64,000 nt of DNA, taken from Spirosoma profusum. GTDB taxonomy: Bacteria; Bacteroidota; Bacteroidia; Cytophagales; Spirosomataceae. The notes under the pieces are model-generated. The model worked only from the letters and a program-made list of their open reading frames with translations, had not been told where the DNA came from and did not search any database. The DNA lies in the NCBI RefSeq assembly GCF_014699005.1, contig NZ_JACWZY010000010.1, positions 124,001-188,000 on the forward strand. The letters run 5' to 3'. Below are positions 17,750 through 26,964 of the stretch, one piece after another. Position numbers and translations under genes: made by a program. Numbering within the stretch: position 1 is the first letter of the stretch; the number at the start of each line of letters is the position of its first letter.

Positions 17750-18865
17750 ATGATGCGTTCTGGGATTAATAGAATTTTATTGGTAGTAGCTCTCATTCTG
17801 AGCTCATTAGTTGGCGTTCGTGCGCAGGAGCACGAACACAGTGGAGAACCACACACAGAACATGCCGGAGACGAAGCGGCTAAAAAAGGAAAATTTGATG
17901 TGGGTAGCATGATTATGCATCACATTAAAGATGACCACGGCTGGGAATTCGCTCACGGTGTTACGTTGCCACTTCCGGTTATTCTTTATTCGAGCGACCG
18001 GAGCCTTGAAGTTTTCTCTTCATCACGGCTGGCACACGGCGAAGTGTACAATGGCTACAAAAATGAACACGGTAAAATTCATCGTGTCCATGAAGGCGGT
18101 GAAGCAAGTCATGAAGCTAAAGTTTATGACTTTTCGATCACCAAGAACGTAGCATCGCTGTTGTTGAGTGCAGCCATTATGTTGTTGGTGTTTTCGGCTG
18201 TAAGCAGCGGTTACGCAAAAAACAAAGGCAAAGCACCAAAAGGGATTCAATCGTTTCTGGAGCCAATTATCCTGTTCGTGCGCGACGAAATTGCCAAACC
18301 CAGCATTGGGCCGAAATACACGAAGTATCTGCCCTACCTGCTGACACTGTTCTTTTTCATCCTGACGAACAACCTGCTCGGTCTGCTGCCGGGAGCCGCT
18401 AACCTGACAGGCAATATTGCCGTTACATTAGTACTGGCCGTTATTACGTTCCTGATTGTTACGTTCAGTGGAAATAAGCATTACTGGATGCACATCCTTA
18501 AACCAACAGGCGTTCCAGTTGCCTTGCTGCCGATCATGATTCCGGTTGAGATTGTAGGTGTGTTCATGAAGCCGATCTCGCTCATGGTTCGGTTGTTTGC
18601 CAACATCACTGCCGGTCACATTATCATTCTAAGTTTGTTGGGTCTGATTTTCATGGCTAACGCTCTTGGTGGATCTGGTACGAGCCTGGCCATTAGCCCA
18701 GTCGTGATATTTTTTACCCTGTTTTTGAATATGATCGAACTGCTGGTTGCTTTCCTTCAGGCGTTCATTTTCACCCTACTAACTGCTATGTACATTGGCA
18801 GCGCGGTGGAGGAACACCACGAAGCCGACCACGGTATCGGTTACGAAGGCGCGGAAGCGCACTAA
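17750..18865 (+). CDS. atpB: ATP synthase F0 subunit a
   Basis: 371 residues from the ATG at 17750 (a second ATG follows immediately). A signal peptide (ILLVVALILSSLVGVRA) precedes a His-rich periplasmic segment of about 110 residues (EHEHSGEPHTEHAG; MHHIKDDHGW), the extension typical of Bacteroidota subunit a. The membrane part holds the essential arginine in ISLMVRLFANITAGH and the last helices LNMIELLVAFLQAFIFTLLTAMYIG. It forms the proton half-channels against the c-ring. The C-terminus is also His-rich (EEHHEADHG). A longer frame from 17600 overlaps the previous gene and is rejected. Confidence 0.95.
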   Translation: MMRSGINRILLVVALILSSLVGVRAQEHEHSGEPHTEHAGDEAAKKGKFDVGSMIMHHIKDDHGWEFAHGVTLPLPVILYSSDRSLEVFSSSRLAHGEVYNGYKNEHGKIHRVHEGGEASHEAKVYDFSITKNVASLLLSAAIMLLVFSAVSSGYAKNKGKAPKGIQSFLEPIILFVRDEIAKPSIGPKYTKYLPYLLTLFFFILTNNLLGLLPGAANLTGNIAVTLVLAVITFLIVTFSGNKHYWMHILKPTGVPVALLPIMIPVEIVGVFMKPISLMVRLFANITAGHIIILSLLGLIFMANALGGSGTSLAISPVVIFFTLFLNMIELLVAFLQAFIFTLLTAMYIGSAVEEHHEADHGIGYEGAEAH

Positions 18866-18872
18866 AAATAGT

Positions 18873-18925
18873 GGTCAGTTAACAGTCGATAGTCTAGAGT
18901 GGCTAATGACTTATGACTGACGACC
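18873..18925. repeat. Imperfect inverted repeat between atpB and atpE
   Basis: A GTCAGT/GTCGATAG-like left part pairs imperfectly with CTAATGACTTATGACTGAC. It resembles the 6708-6778 element in word content. It lies in the atpB-atpE gap, about 65 bases before the atpE start. Confidence 0.55.
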
Positions 18926-18976
18926 GCACCGGCGGCCCGGTATCAACTAATACGCAATCTTTTGTTTCACTAATAA

Positions 18977-19249
<273 letters not shown>

Positions 19250-19318
19250 GCAGCGACTCAAAAAAGAGTAGGCTGGTTGCATTAGGCGCTGGCTCCACTA
19301 CTCGCCCGTTTTCAGAAT

Positions 19319-19356
19319 GTTGTTTGCCCGTTTGGGGTTGCCGGTGGGCAAACAAC
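19319..19356 (+). promoter_or_regulatory. Intercistronic hairpin after atpE
   Basis: GTTGTTTGCCC pairs with GGGCAAACAAC across a 16-base loop. No T-run follows, so it is unlikely to be a full terminator. A barrier stabilising or attenuating the message after atpE would fit the need for many more c than b subunits. Confidence 0.55.
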
Positions 19357-19383
19357 TTCTAACAAAAGATTGAAAAAGAGTTT

Positions 19384-19423
19384 GATATACGATTTATGAA
19401 CGATGATTTATAAGCGTATATCG
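19384..19423. repeat. Inverted repeat ahead of atpF
   Basis: GATATACG and CGTATATC bracket repeated GATTTATGA/GATTTATAA words. It ends about 40 bases before the atpF start and resembles the other gap-filling inverted repeats. Confidence 0.5.
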
Positions 19424-19464
19424 TGAAGTGAAGTCGTTAGTCAAACATCGAAAATCGTAAATCC

Positions 19465-19959
19465 ATGGATTTGCTTACTCCCGATCTTGGTCTTTTATTC
19501 TGGCAGGTAATTGTTTTCCTCGGCCTGTTTTTTATCCTGCGCGCGTTCGCCTGGAAACCTATCACAGATAGCCTGAATGAGCGCGAAAACAACATTCAAA
19601 GTGCACTAGATCTGGCCGAAAAAACCCGGCTGGAAATGACGGCTCTCAAAGCTGACAATGAAAAACTGCTGGCTCAGGCACGTTCAGAGCGTGAAGCTAT
19701 TTTGCGTGGTGCTAAAGAAACTGCCGACAAAATGCTTGCTGATTCGCGTGATAAAGCAGAGTCAGAAGGCAAGCGGATACTGGAACAGGCCCGCGAGTCG
19801 ATGCAGAACGAGCGTCAGGCACTGGTGCAGCAGATGAAAAAAGAAGTTGTTACGTTGTCGCTCGATATTGCAGAGAAAGTACTACGTAAAGAACTGAGCG
19901 ACAAAACCGCGCAGGAAAAACTGGTTACGGATTTAGTAACTAACTCAAATCTCAACTAA
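19465..19959 (+). CDS. atpF: ATP synthase F0 subunit b
   Basis: 164 residues. One N-terminal membrane helix (LGLLFWQVIVFLGLFFILRAFAW), then the KPI segment that starts the long helical stalk (WKPITDSLNERENNIQSALDLAEKTRLEMTALKADN), followed by an alanine-, glutamate- and lysine-rich coiled coil. It dimerises and forms the peripheral stalk joining F0 to F1. Six bases separate it from atpH. Confidence 0.95.
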   Translation: MDLLTPDLGLLFWQVIVFLGLFFILRAFAWKPITDSLNERENNIQSALDLAEKTRLEMTALKADNEKLLAQARSEREAILRGAKETADKMLADSRDKAESEGKRILEQARESMQNERQALVQQMKKEVVTLSLDIAEKVLRKELSDKTAQEKLVTDLVTNSNLN

Positions 19960-19965
19960 TCGATT

Positions 19966-20505
19966 ATGGCCGTTGCTACAGTAGCCGCTCGTTACGCCAA
20001 ATCGCTGTTGGATTTGGCACAGGAAAAGGGCATCACGGAGAAGCTATATCAGGATATGCAGTTTTTCAAAAGAACAGTGGAGCAAAGCCGACCGCTGTTG
20101 CTGATGCTGAAGAACCCAATTGTCCGGGCTGAAAAGAAAAGTGCCATTATCAAAGCCGTTTTTACCAGCCACGTTGATCCGGTAACGATGTCATTCTTTC
20201 AGATTATTTCGCGAAAGAACCGCGAAGGGATTATGGACGAAATTGCCAATCAATTTATCAGTCAGTATGATCGGTTGAAAGGTGTTGAGCGGGCAACCGT
20301 TATTACAACTGTACCGCTAACCGATGCGTTACGTAAGAAATTTAAAGCAGCGGTGGCTAAAACAACCGCTGCAAAGCTGGTCGAACTGGAGGAAAAAATT
20401 GACAATCGTCTGATTGGAGGGTACGTACTACGTATCGGCGATCAGCAAATTGACGGATCTATCCGTAGCCAACTAAACGATTTACGTCTGAAGTTTCTGA
20501 ACTAA
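19966..20505 (+). CDS. atpH: ATP synthase F1 subunit delta
   Basis: 179 residues of the OSCP/delta family: N-terminal VAARYAKSLLDLAQEKG, the helical FKRTVEQSRPLLLMLKNPIV, and the C-terminal IDNRLIGGYVLRIGDQQIDGSIRSQLNDLRLKFLN. It links the b stalk to the top of F1. It is the last gene of the cluster: a strong terminator follows, and the usual next genes atpA and atpG are absent. Confidence 0.95.
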   Translation: MAVATVAARYAKSLLDLAQEKGITEKLYQDMQFFKRTVEQSRPLLLMLKNPIVRAEKKSAIIKAVFTSHVDPVTMSFFQIISRKNREGIMDEIANQFISQYDRLKGVERATVITTVPLTDALRKKFKAAVAKTTAAKLVELEEKIDNRLIGGYVLRIGDQQIDGSIRSQLNDLRLKFLN

Positions 20506-20526
20506 AATCGATACGTTTCTTTATTC

Positions 20527-20562
20527 AAAAAAGCCGCTTGCTACGTAGTAAGCGGCTTTTTT
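20527..20562. terminator. Terminator after atpH
   Basis: Near-perfect hairpin (AAAAAAGCCGCTT / AAGCGGCTTTTTT) with the palindromic CTACGTAG in its loop, and a T-run. It ends the atp unit and can also serve the convergent gene. Confidence 0.9.
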
Positions 20563-20605
20563 ATACAATTGAGTCTGGGCCAAGTTCCAGCTTGTCACAA
20601 ACATA

Positions 20606-21532
20606 TCAATACCACTTCTCGTAACCGTCACTTGGTTTCCAGTCAGATTTAGGCTCAAAATGCTTCCACAAGATAGCCGCTACGTTCCGCAGCAGCGTAA
20701 AACCTTCATTACTACGTTGCCAGCTCGCGTCTTTCTGATTTTTGGTCATAACGCAATACACGTATGCACCGTGGGGAGCCTCCACAAGCACCACTTCGGA
20801 ACGTGATTGGTCTACCGCACCGTTTTTAGTAGCCACTTTTACGTTGGGCGGAATCTGCGACAATCCATGACTGTCCCAATACTGTCGTCCCAGGTTTCTA
20901 TACATTTCTTCACTGGCATCGGGACTAATCGCCCGCCCTTCCCGAATGTATGCAAGTAGTTCAGCCAGTTCGCGGGGCGTTGTTTGTCCCCAACCGTAAC
21001 GAGTCCGGTTTTCCTGCCGACCGGGCGTGCGCGAATTAACGCGAGTCTGGTGAAATCCGTTAGCCTCGAGCCAATTATTGATAGCAGAACCACCACCCGC
21101 CAACGCCTGACACCACAAACTGCCCGTGTTGTCGCTGACAGTTTCCATAAGCATAACCACCTGACTGAGCGGCATTTTGGCCCCGTTTTTCAATGAACCA
21201 ACAATCCCATCGTCGTAGTGTAGCGAATCGCTGTACGTCAACTCCTGCTGATACGTTAGGTCGCCCTGCTGAATCTTCGCAAACAGACCGCATTGAATGG
21301 GAATTTTGATGGTGCTGGCCGTCGGAAAAAGTGTATCAGCATTAATAACCACGCCTTTTCCTGTCCGGAGATTTCGCACGTAAACGCCCGCATCGCCCTG
21401 AAAGCCATCCAGTGCCGCTCGAAGGGTACGCTCCAATTTGACGTCGTTACGTAGCTGGGGTGTTGCTGACGTCTGACCTAGAACGGAACTTGTTGAGATG
21501 AAGATTGCTAAAAGAAGTAGAGCAAAAGGCAT
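20606..21532 (-). CDS. Class A beta-lactamase-fold serine hydrolase
   Basis: 308 residues with an N-terminal signal peptide (MPFALLLLAIFISTSSVLG). Serine hydrolase motifs are present: S73-T-I-K76, S133-D-N135, and K236-N-G238 in place of KTG/KSG. In class A enzymes a Glu four residues before the omega-loop Asn (N170) activates the deacylating water. Here the N-x-x-x-P block is NSRTP (N166) and the residue four before it is Gln162, so the general base appears to be missing; the loop also has an insertion. It may be a penicillin-binding or other periplasmic hydrolase rather than a working lactamase. Its start overlaps the stop of the upstream acetyltransferase gene by one base (TAATG), so the two are coupled. 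Confidence 0.8.
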   Translation of the reverse strand: MPFALLLLAIFISTSSVLGQTSATPQLRNDVKLERTLRAALDGFQGDAGVYVRNLRTGKGVVINADTLFPTASTIKIPIQCGLFAKIQQGDLTYQQELTYSDSLHYDDGIVGSLKNGAKMPLSQVVMLMETVSDNTGSLWCQALAGGGSAINNWLEANGFHQTRVNSRTPGRQENRTRYGWGQTTPRELAELLAYIREGRAISPDASEEMYRNLGRQYWDSHGLSQIPPNVKVATKNGAVDQSRSEVVLVEAPHGAYVYCVMTKNQKDASWQRSNEGFTLLRNVAAILWKHFEPKSDWKPSDGYEKWY

Positions 21533-21987
21533 TATGTCTGAATCGGTTTAACTAATTTAAAGTGAGTTTTTGTAAAGGCTTCCCGCTCATAAAAACGGAC
21601 GGTATCAGCGCGTTTCTGATTCGTAGTGACTTCCAGATTGACAAAGTTTTCCTGAATAGCTAACGTAGTAAGTGCCTCCACAAGTTGATGCCCAATACGC
21701 TGGTTGCGAACGTCGGGCCGGACGAATAGCTCCTGGATTTCGCCAACTTTTCCTACGTGATGCAGTAGTTGCTGCACATGGCAACTGACAAATCCCACTA
21801 CCTCACCCGCCAGTTCGGCAACGAGATAATGAACCGACGTACTAGTTAGATTATGGTTAAAAACTTGTTGAAAAGCGATGAGGTCAAAGCGGGTTTCTTC
21901 AAGCATACATAGAAAGTCATAGATGATTGCTACGTCGCTCTGAGTGGCTTCCCGGATAAGCACGGCATTGGATAGCGAAACAGGCAT
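21532..21987 (-). CDS. GNAT acetyltransferase, PhnO-like
   Basis: 151 residues. The acetyl-CoA loop is VRPDVRNQRIGHQLVEAL. The whole central region (GEVVGFVSCHVQQLLHHVGKVGEIQELFV) closely follows E. coli PhnO, the aminoalkylphosphonate N-acetyltransferase, including the HHV...GEIQEL stretch, and the C-terminus RFYEREAFTKTHFKL matches too. PhnO acetylates small aminoalkylphosphonates before C-P lyase cleavage, but no phn genes are nearby, so the natural substrate is uncertain. It is coupled to the lactamase-fold gene through TAATG. Confidence 0.8.
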   Translation of the reverse strand: MPVSLSNAVLIREATQSDVAIIYDFLCMLEETRFDLIAFQQVFNHNLTSTSVHYLVAELAGEVVGFVSCHVQQLLHHVGKVGEIQELFVRPDVRNQRIGHQLVEALTTLAIQENFVNLEVTTNQKRADTVRFYEREAFTKTHFKLVKPIQT

Positions 21988-22023
21988 TCGTTTGTGAGCG
22001 TTACCGATTGAAGAAGCCTTCGT

Positions 22024-22662
22024 CTAATAATCCTGTAATTTATCAGACTCAAAAATGTGTTTACCCGTAAGTCCTTGCTGTATTGTGATTAGCATAGCGT
22101 TAGCCACTTTCTCGGCTTCTATACCTTTGTACTTATCAGGAATCAGTGGATTGAACAACCGCATAAAACCAGCTCCAATACGTTCGCCTAAGCGGCTTTC
22201 TGAACGATTACCCAACAGAAGTGATGGTCGAAAAATGAGTAAATTAGGGTAATTCAGGGCAGTCAGATCACGCTCAACTTCACCTTTTACCTTGTTATAG
22301 TAAATCGAAGAGTTAGGATCGGCACCCAGCGCCGTAACGATGGCAAACTGACGAGCGCCACTAGCTAATCCCAGCCGGGCAATATCAAGTGGATACTGAT
22401 AATCTACTTTTCGGAAGGCCGCTTTCGAGCCTGCTTTTTTCATGGTCGTGCCCAGACAACAGAATATATCGTCGGCCTGAGTGAGCAGTCCGTTAGGATG
22501 ATCGAAGTCAAAAACGATTTCCTGTAAACGTGGGTGTTGCCAATTCAGCGATTTGCGTACTAAAACTTTCACTTTTTCATAAAAGGGAGCATCAACAAGA
22601 CGGTGAGTGAGTATGTCGCCAATCAGGCCCGTTGCGCCTACTACCAGCGCGGTTTTATGCAT
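22024..22662 (-). CDS. Atypical SDR-type NAD(P)-binding oxidoreductase
   Basis: About 212 residues. N-terminal glycine-rich Rossmann motif LVVGATGLIG, then VKVLVRKS, DDIFCCLGTTMKKAGSKAAF, a FAIVTALGADPNSSIYYNKVKGEVE segment with the YxxxK pair, and LLIFRPSLLLGNR. This is the HTATIP2/YbjT-like group of extended/atypical short-chain dehydrogenases. Substrate unknown. An in-frame ATG four codons earlier (22674) is equally possible. It lies upstream of and parallel to the acetyltransferase gene and is divergent from the MG2 protein gene. Confidence 0.8.
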   Translation of the reverse strand: MHKTALVVGATGLIGDILTHRLVDAPFYEKVKVLVRKSLNWQHPRLQEIVFDFDHPNGLLTQADDIFCCLGTTMKKAGSKAAFRKVDYQYPLDIARLGLASGARQFAIVTALGADPNSSIYYNKVKGEVERDLTALNYPNLLIFRPSLLLGNRSESRLGERIGAGFMRLFNPLIPDKYKGIEAEKVANAMLITIQQGLTGKHIFESDKLQDY

Positions 22663-22746
22663 AGGTACAGTCATGACGAGAAATAATTTCTGCTAATTTA
22701 GTCGCTTCATCCATTTCGGATGATCTATCCACCTAAAACCTATTTT

Positions 22747-25209
22747 ATGCGTCTCCTACTTTTTTGTTTTTTCGTTGCGGCCTCGCTGAGTATCGCTTTT
22801 CGTCCCAAAGACGACGATTTTATCAAACAGTTGCTTGAGCGCCTGCAAGCCTATAATCGGCAACGCCCTACTGAAAAGGTTTATGTTCACACCGATCGTG
22901 ACGTATATCTGACCGGCGAAACGATCTGGCTAAAAGGGTCTCTTTTTAATGGAAATACTCATGATGCCGATACGTCAAGTAAAGTTCTCTACGTCGATCT
23001 GGTAGACCTGGCGGCCAAACGTACCCGATTACGGATGCAGTTGCGGACGACGAATAGTTACGCGCCCGGCCAGCTCAGCCTACCCGATACGTTGCCATCC
23101 GGTACGTATCAGCTTCGGGCCTATACGAATTATATGAAGAATTTCCCGGACACTTATTTTTTCACTAAAACGCTTACTATACTACGTCCAGACGAAACTT
23201 CTGATAAAGGAAAACGTAGTGCTACTACGTCTAATGCAAAGCTTGATGTTCAGTTTTTACCCGAAGGCGGTCAGTTGGTAGCCGGTCTTGAGGGTAGGGT
23301 TGCCTTTAAAGCGATTGACGGCAACGGACAGGGCGTGTCGGTAAGGGGGTTTGTATTGAACAGCCAGAAAGATACCGTAAGTGGCTTTTCAAGCCGCTAT
23401 TTAGGTATGGGCTTTTTTACGTTTAAACCCGAACCGGCGCAAACTTACACTGCCTTTATTCAAACAAATAAAGGGCAATTTGTATCCTACGCTATGCCCA
23501 CCGCACAGGCGCAGGGTATAACGATGCAGGTTGATAATCTGTCTAATAAAGAGAATGTGATTGTCTATGTTATTCACAATAAATCGGCTGCGGATGCGGG
23601 TGCTACGTTAACACTGGTCGCACAGACGCGGGGGCAGGTTGTGAGTGCCGCTAAAATACCAATTGCAAAAAAAATGTCGGCGCTACGTTTGCCAAAGAAA
23701 GAGTTTCCCGAAGGAATCGCGCAGATTACCATTTTCGACGAAACCAATAAGCCAGCTGCCGAACGACTGGTTTTTATCAATAATAATGAACAGTTACGCG
23801 TTCAAATAGCGCCTACTAAAACTGTTTACAAAAACCGCGAACAGGTTAATCTCGACATTAGTACAACCGACGCTGATGGCAAACCGGTTTCGACGAACCT
23901 CTCGCTGGCAGCCGTTGATACGCGATTATCGCCCGAAACTGATTCGAACGGGACTACTATCGTTTCGCATCTGTTACTTTCTTCTGACCTGACGGGTAAC
24001 ATCGAGCAGCCTGATTATTATTTTAATCCGACGCATACCGATCGCTGGATACAACTGGATTTACTACTGATGACACAAGGCTGGCGTCGCTTCGCATGGT
24101 CAAACGTATTGACAGGCAACGTACCACCTGTTAAATATCCAGTTGAAGAAGGACTCTCGCTCACAGGGCGCGTAGTACGTCCGAATCAGAAAGATGTTGG
24201 CGGAAAAGTCGCGTTGACATTTGTGTTATCAAGGCGCGACAGCACGCGGTCTTTTCTAATGGGCGAGACGGATGAAGCCGGGAACTATGGAGCTTACGGC
24301 CTGGACTTTTCCGACACAACCACCGTTTTCATTCAGGGTGTGAAAGGGTCAAACAACCGAAATCTCGTCATTTCCCTCGATCAGTTGGTAGCTCCTCCCC
24401 TAACCCTCTTACGAGTACCTTTTAACCCTTTGGAAGTCAGCAGAGATGAGTATGGCGAGTTTATCAGACGAGCCAAAGAATATCAGGAAATTGAACGGCA
24501 GATTCGTCAAAATAGAGAGGTACTGCTCCAAGCTGTTACGGTGAAGGCGAAAAAGCAGGAACCCACCGACTCCCGAAAAATCTACGGCCGAGCCGATGCG
24601 ACCGTGAAATTTGATGCCATGAATACAGCCGGACGGCTAACGATTCTGGACGTAATTCAGGGGCGGGTAGCGGGCGTGCAGGTCACCGGTACCGGCATGA
24701 GTGCCCGCGTACAAATTCGCGGAGCTGCAAATTTCAGCGGCCCAGTTGAACCGCTATTTGTTATCGACGGAATGCCTACCGACCTTCAGGGCGCGATGAG
24801 TATATCCGTGCAGGACGTCGATCAGGTCGATATTTTAAAAGGAGCATCGGCAGCCATTTACGGCTCACGGGCATCAGGGGGCGTTATTTCGATTCTAACC
24901 AAACGCGGTGATTCTTCCTATGACTACTCGAAGGACTTAGCACCCGGTACGTTGGTAGCGAAGTTACCGGGGTTTACAGCTGTCCGTGAGTTTTACGCAC
25001 CCCAGTACAACGTAACCAAGCCTGAACATGTGCGCCCCGATTATCGGACAACACTGTTTTGGTCGCCACTAATTCAGACCAATGCTGAGGGAAAAGCCAA
25101 CGTATCATTTTTTACATCGGATTCTAAAACTACCATTCGCCTTCAGGCCGAAGGTGCTACGTTAAATGGGATGCCTGGTGTGGGACGTAGTACGTTGCGG
25201 GTAGACTAA
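22747..25209 (+). CDS. Secreted MG2 / TonB-plug protein without a barrel
   Basis: 820 residues with a signal peptide (MRLLLFCFFVAASLSIA). The first 130 mature residues hold a macroglobulin MG2-like domain (KVYVHTDRDVYLTGETIWLKG). The middle is beta-rich. Residues about 610-720 are a TonB-dependent-receptor plug (LDVIQGRVAGVQVTG, VQIRGAANF, LFVIDGMPT, VDILKGASAAIYGSRASGGVI), followed by only about 100 residues (FFTSDSKTTIRLQAEG) and no beta-barrel. Plug-only proteins with MG2 domains are known in Bacteroidota; their role is unsettled (outer-membrane surveillance or partner to a separate barrel). Start at 22747 is chosen because it begins the signal peptide. Confidence 0.85.
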   Translation: MRLLLFCFFVAASLSIAFRPKDDDFIKQLLERLQAYNRQRPTEKVYVHTDRDVYLTGETIWLKGSLFNGNTHDADTSSKVLYVDLVDLAAKRTRLRMQLRTTNSYAPGQLSLPDTLPSGTYQLRAYTNYMKNFPDTYFFTKTLTILRPDETSDKGKRSATTSNAKLDVQFLPEGGQLVAGLEGRVAFKAIDGNGQGVSVRGFVLNSQKDTVSGFSSRYLGMGFFTFKPEPAQTYTAFIQTNKGQFVSYAMPTAQAQGITMQVDNLSNKENVIVYVIHNKSAADAGATLTLVAQTRGQVVSAAKIPIAKKMSALRLPKKEFPEGIAQITIFDETNKPAAERLVFINNNEQLRVQIAPTKTVYKNREQVNLDISTTDADGKPVSTNLSLAAVDTRLSPETDSNGTTIVSHLLLSSDLTGNIEQPDYYFNPTHTDRWIQLDLLLMTQGWRRFAWSNVLTGNVPPVKYPVEEGLSLTGRVVRPNQKDVGGKVALTFVLSRRDSTRSFLMGETDEAGNYGAYGLDFSDTTTVFIQGVKGSNNRNLVISLDQLVAPPLTLLRVPFNPLEVSRDEYGEFIRRAKEYQEIERQIRQNREVLLQAVTVKAKKQEPTDSRKIYGRADATVKFDAMNTAGRLTILDVIQGRVAGVQVTGTGMSARVQIRGAANFSGPVEPLFVIDGMPTDLQGAMSISVQDVDQVDILKGASAAIYGSRASGGVISILTKRGDSSYDYSKDLAPGTLVAKLPGFTAVREFYAPQYNVTKPEHVRPDYRTTLFWSPLIQTNAEGKANVSFFTSDSKTTIRLQAEGATLNGMPGVGRSTLRVD

Positions 25210-25211
25210 AA

Positions 25212-25247
25212 AAAAATCCCCGGAAACGTAGCATTTCTGGGGATTTG
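25212..25247. terminator. Terminator after the MG2/plug gene
   Basis: AAATCCCC and GGGGATTT form a stem around a loop containing AACGTAGC. It lies between convergent genes and is preceded by an A-run that serves as T-run for the minus strand. Confidence 0.75.
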
Positions 25248-25265
25248 AAAAGTTTTAGCAACGTG

Positions 25266-26705
25266 TTAGACAGTTGGCTGAATCTTCATGTTGATCGGGT
25301 CCCAACCAACAATTTTCTTCTGGAAGTAGCTCATATTTCCACACTGAGTTGGACCACACGCCCGTAGTCCGAACGTAGCGTCTTCGATGTTTGGGGCGCC
25401 GGTACGTATCGAATTGAAGAAATTAACGAAGTGTTCGTAACGGTCGCCTTTGTAATCGGCAGGGAAAGCGTATTTAAACTCCTTAGGCCCAACCAGTTCA
25501 GGCTTTTGTGGATATAGTTTATTGTATTCGGCGATGTACGCATCTTTCTGGTCTTTCGGGAAATTCCCAACCGACATACCGGGTGCTTTCGGGAATTTGT
25601 TCCGATGTACCGTCAGGCTATCCATCCCAATCGACAGATCGCCTTCTGTACCGACCAGACGGACTAAATAATTACCTCCTCCCCCATCGACGAAGTTAGA
25701 ACGCGTAGTCAGGTTGAATTCTGGGTGCTCGGCCGTCTTCGGATAATCGTAGATACTTAATTGAATATCAGGCACATCACGCCCATCTTTCCAGTAACGT
25801 AGTCCACCGGTTGAATAGACGCGGGTTGGACCTTTCGAGCCTGTGATGCAGTGTAGCGACGTCAGCAGGTGAACGTATAAATCACCAGCGATACCCGTAC
25901 CGTAGTCGGTGTAATTGCGCCAGCGGAAGAAACGTAGCGGGTCCCAGGCGCGTTTTGGTGCCGAACCCAGGTACGTATCCCAATCGACGGTTTGCGGAGA
26001 CGCATCGAGAGGAACCGAGTATTGCCAGGCTCCCTGTGCGCTGTGTCGGTCGTAGATGGCTTCTACAAACACGAGTTCGCCAATGTCGCCGGCTTTCAGA
26101 AGTTCGCGGGCTTTGGCAATGAGCAGCGAACTGGCAAACTGGCTGCCTACCTGAAACACTTTTCCGGTTTCCTTCGCCACTTTAATCAACGTATGGCCAT
26201 CCTCAACTTTCTGCACCATCGGCTTTTCGCAATAGACGTGCTTGCCTTTGTGCATCGCGTCGGACGAGATTTTTTCGTGCCAATGATCGGTGGTTCCGTT
26301 GATGATGGCGTCGACATCACTACGTTCCAGAAGCTCGCGGTAGTCTTTCGTAACGGGCAGGCTATCCCCCCAAAGTTCTTTTGCCCGACGCAAACGACCA
26401 TCGTAAAGGTCGCAGGCTGCAACCATTTCAACGCCTTCAACCATCAGCGCGGTCTGCATGTCACCTATGCCCATTCCACCAGTTCCGATGAGAGCCATCC
26501 GTACCTTATCGTTGGCCGCCGTGCTGCTATGACTACGTACCAGATTGAGGTATTGTGGGATAACGGTTGTGTTTGATGCTGTTTCGGCCAGGGCGGCAGG
26601 TGCCGTAGCTGCGGCCGTTCCGGCCAGACCAAGCGTTTTCAGAAACGACCGCCGGGAAGAATTGTTAGCGTTTTCCGGTGACGTTGCCTGTTTTTTATTT
26701 TTCAT
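25266..26705 (-). CDS. Tat-exported Gfo/Idh/MocA-family oxidoreductase
   Basis: 479 residues. The N-terminus has a twin-arginine signal (SSRRSFLKTLGLAGTAAATAPAAL). A Rossmann nucleotide motif follows (VRMALIGTGGMGIGDMQTA), then GFO_IDH landmarks: DAIINGTTDHWHEK, KGKHVYCEKPMVQKVEDGHTLI, with the catalytic Lys in EKP, and VGSQFASS. Tat export indicates folding with NAD(P) in the cytoplasm before transport to the periplasm. Related proteins act on sugars and glycosides. Substrate unknown. It ends 20 bases after the terminator at 25247 and is preceded by an inverted repeat at 26861-26950. Confidence 0.9.
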   Translation of the reverse strand: MKNKKQATSPENANNSSRRSFLKTLGLAGTAAATAPAALAETASNTTVIPQYLNLVRSHSSTAANDKVRMALIGTGGMGIGDMQTALMVEGVEMVAACDLYDGRLRRAKELWGDSLPVTKDYRELLERSDVDAIINGTTDHWHEKISSDAMHKGKHVYCEKPMVQKVEDGHTLIKVAKETGKVFQVGSQFASSLLIAKARELLKAGDIGELVFVEAIYDRHSAQGAWQYSVPLDASPQTVDWDTYLGSAPKRAWDPLRFFRWRNYTDYGTGIAGDLYVHLLTSLHCITGSKGPTRVYSTGGLRYWKDGRDVPDIQLSIYDYPKTAEHPEFNLTTRSNFVDGGGGNYLVRLVGTEGDLSIGMDSLTVHRNKFPKAPGMSVGNFPKDQKDAYIAEYNKLYPQKPELVGPKEFKYAFPADYKGDRYEHFVNFFNSIRTGAPNIEDATFGLRACGPTQCGNMSYFQKKIVGWDPINMKIQPTV

Positions 26706-26860
26706 GTACGACTAAGATTGGGAAGAAAAAAATCCAATAAAAATAAGAGAATTTGACCAAAGTCGTAGCTAAAAATCACCGAAGTTCTAAATCAAAGTCC
26801 GGACGTAGCGTACTACGTTGAACCTGCTTAAACTTTTGATGATACGTTAAATTCATGCGC

Positions 26861-26950
26861 TTTTGTCATTCTGAGGGACGAAGAATCTTAACGTATCATT
26901 AACTGAGGATTTGGATACGTTAAGATTCCTCGTTCTTTAAAATGACAAAA
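26861..26950. repeat. TTTTGTCATTCTGA-family inverted repeat
   Basis: Left arm begins TTTTGTCATTCTGAGGGACG and right arm ends AATGACAAAA; the inner parts AATCTTAACGTATC / GGATACGTTAAGATT pair around a 16-base loop. It belongs with the elements at 31078, 38723 and 60098. It lies between two genes on the minus strand. Confidence 0.85.
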
Positions 26951-26964
26951 AATTACTGGAATCT

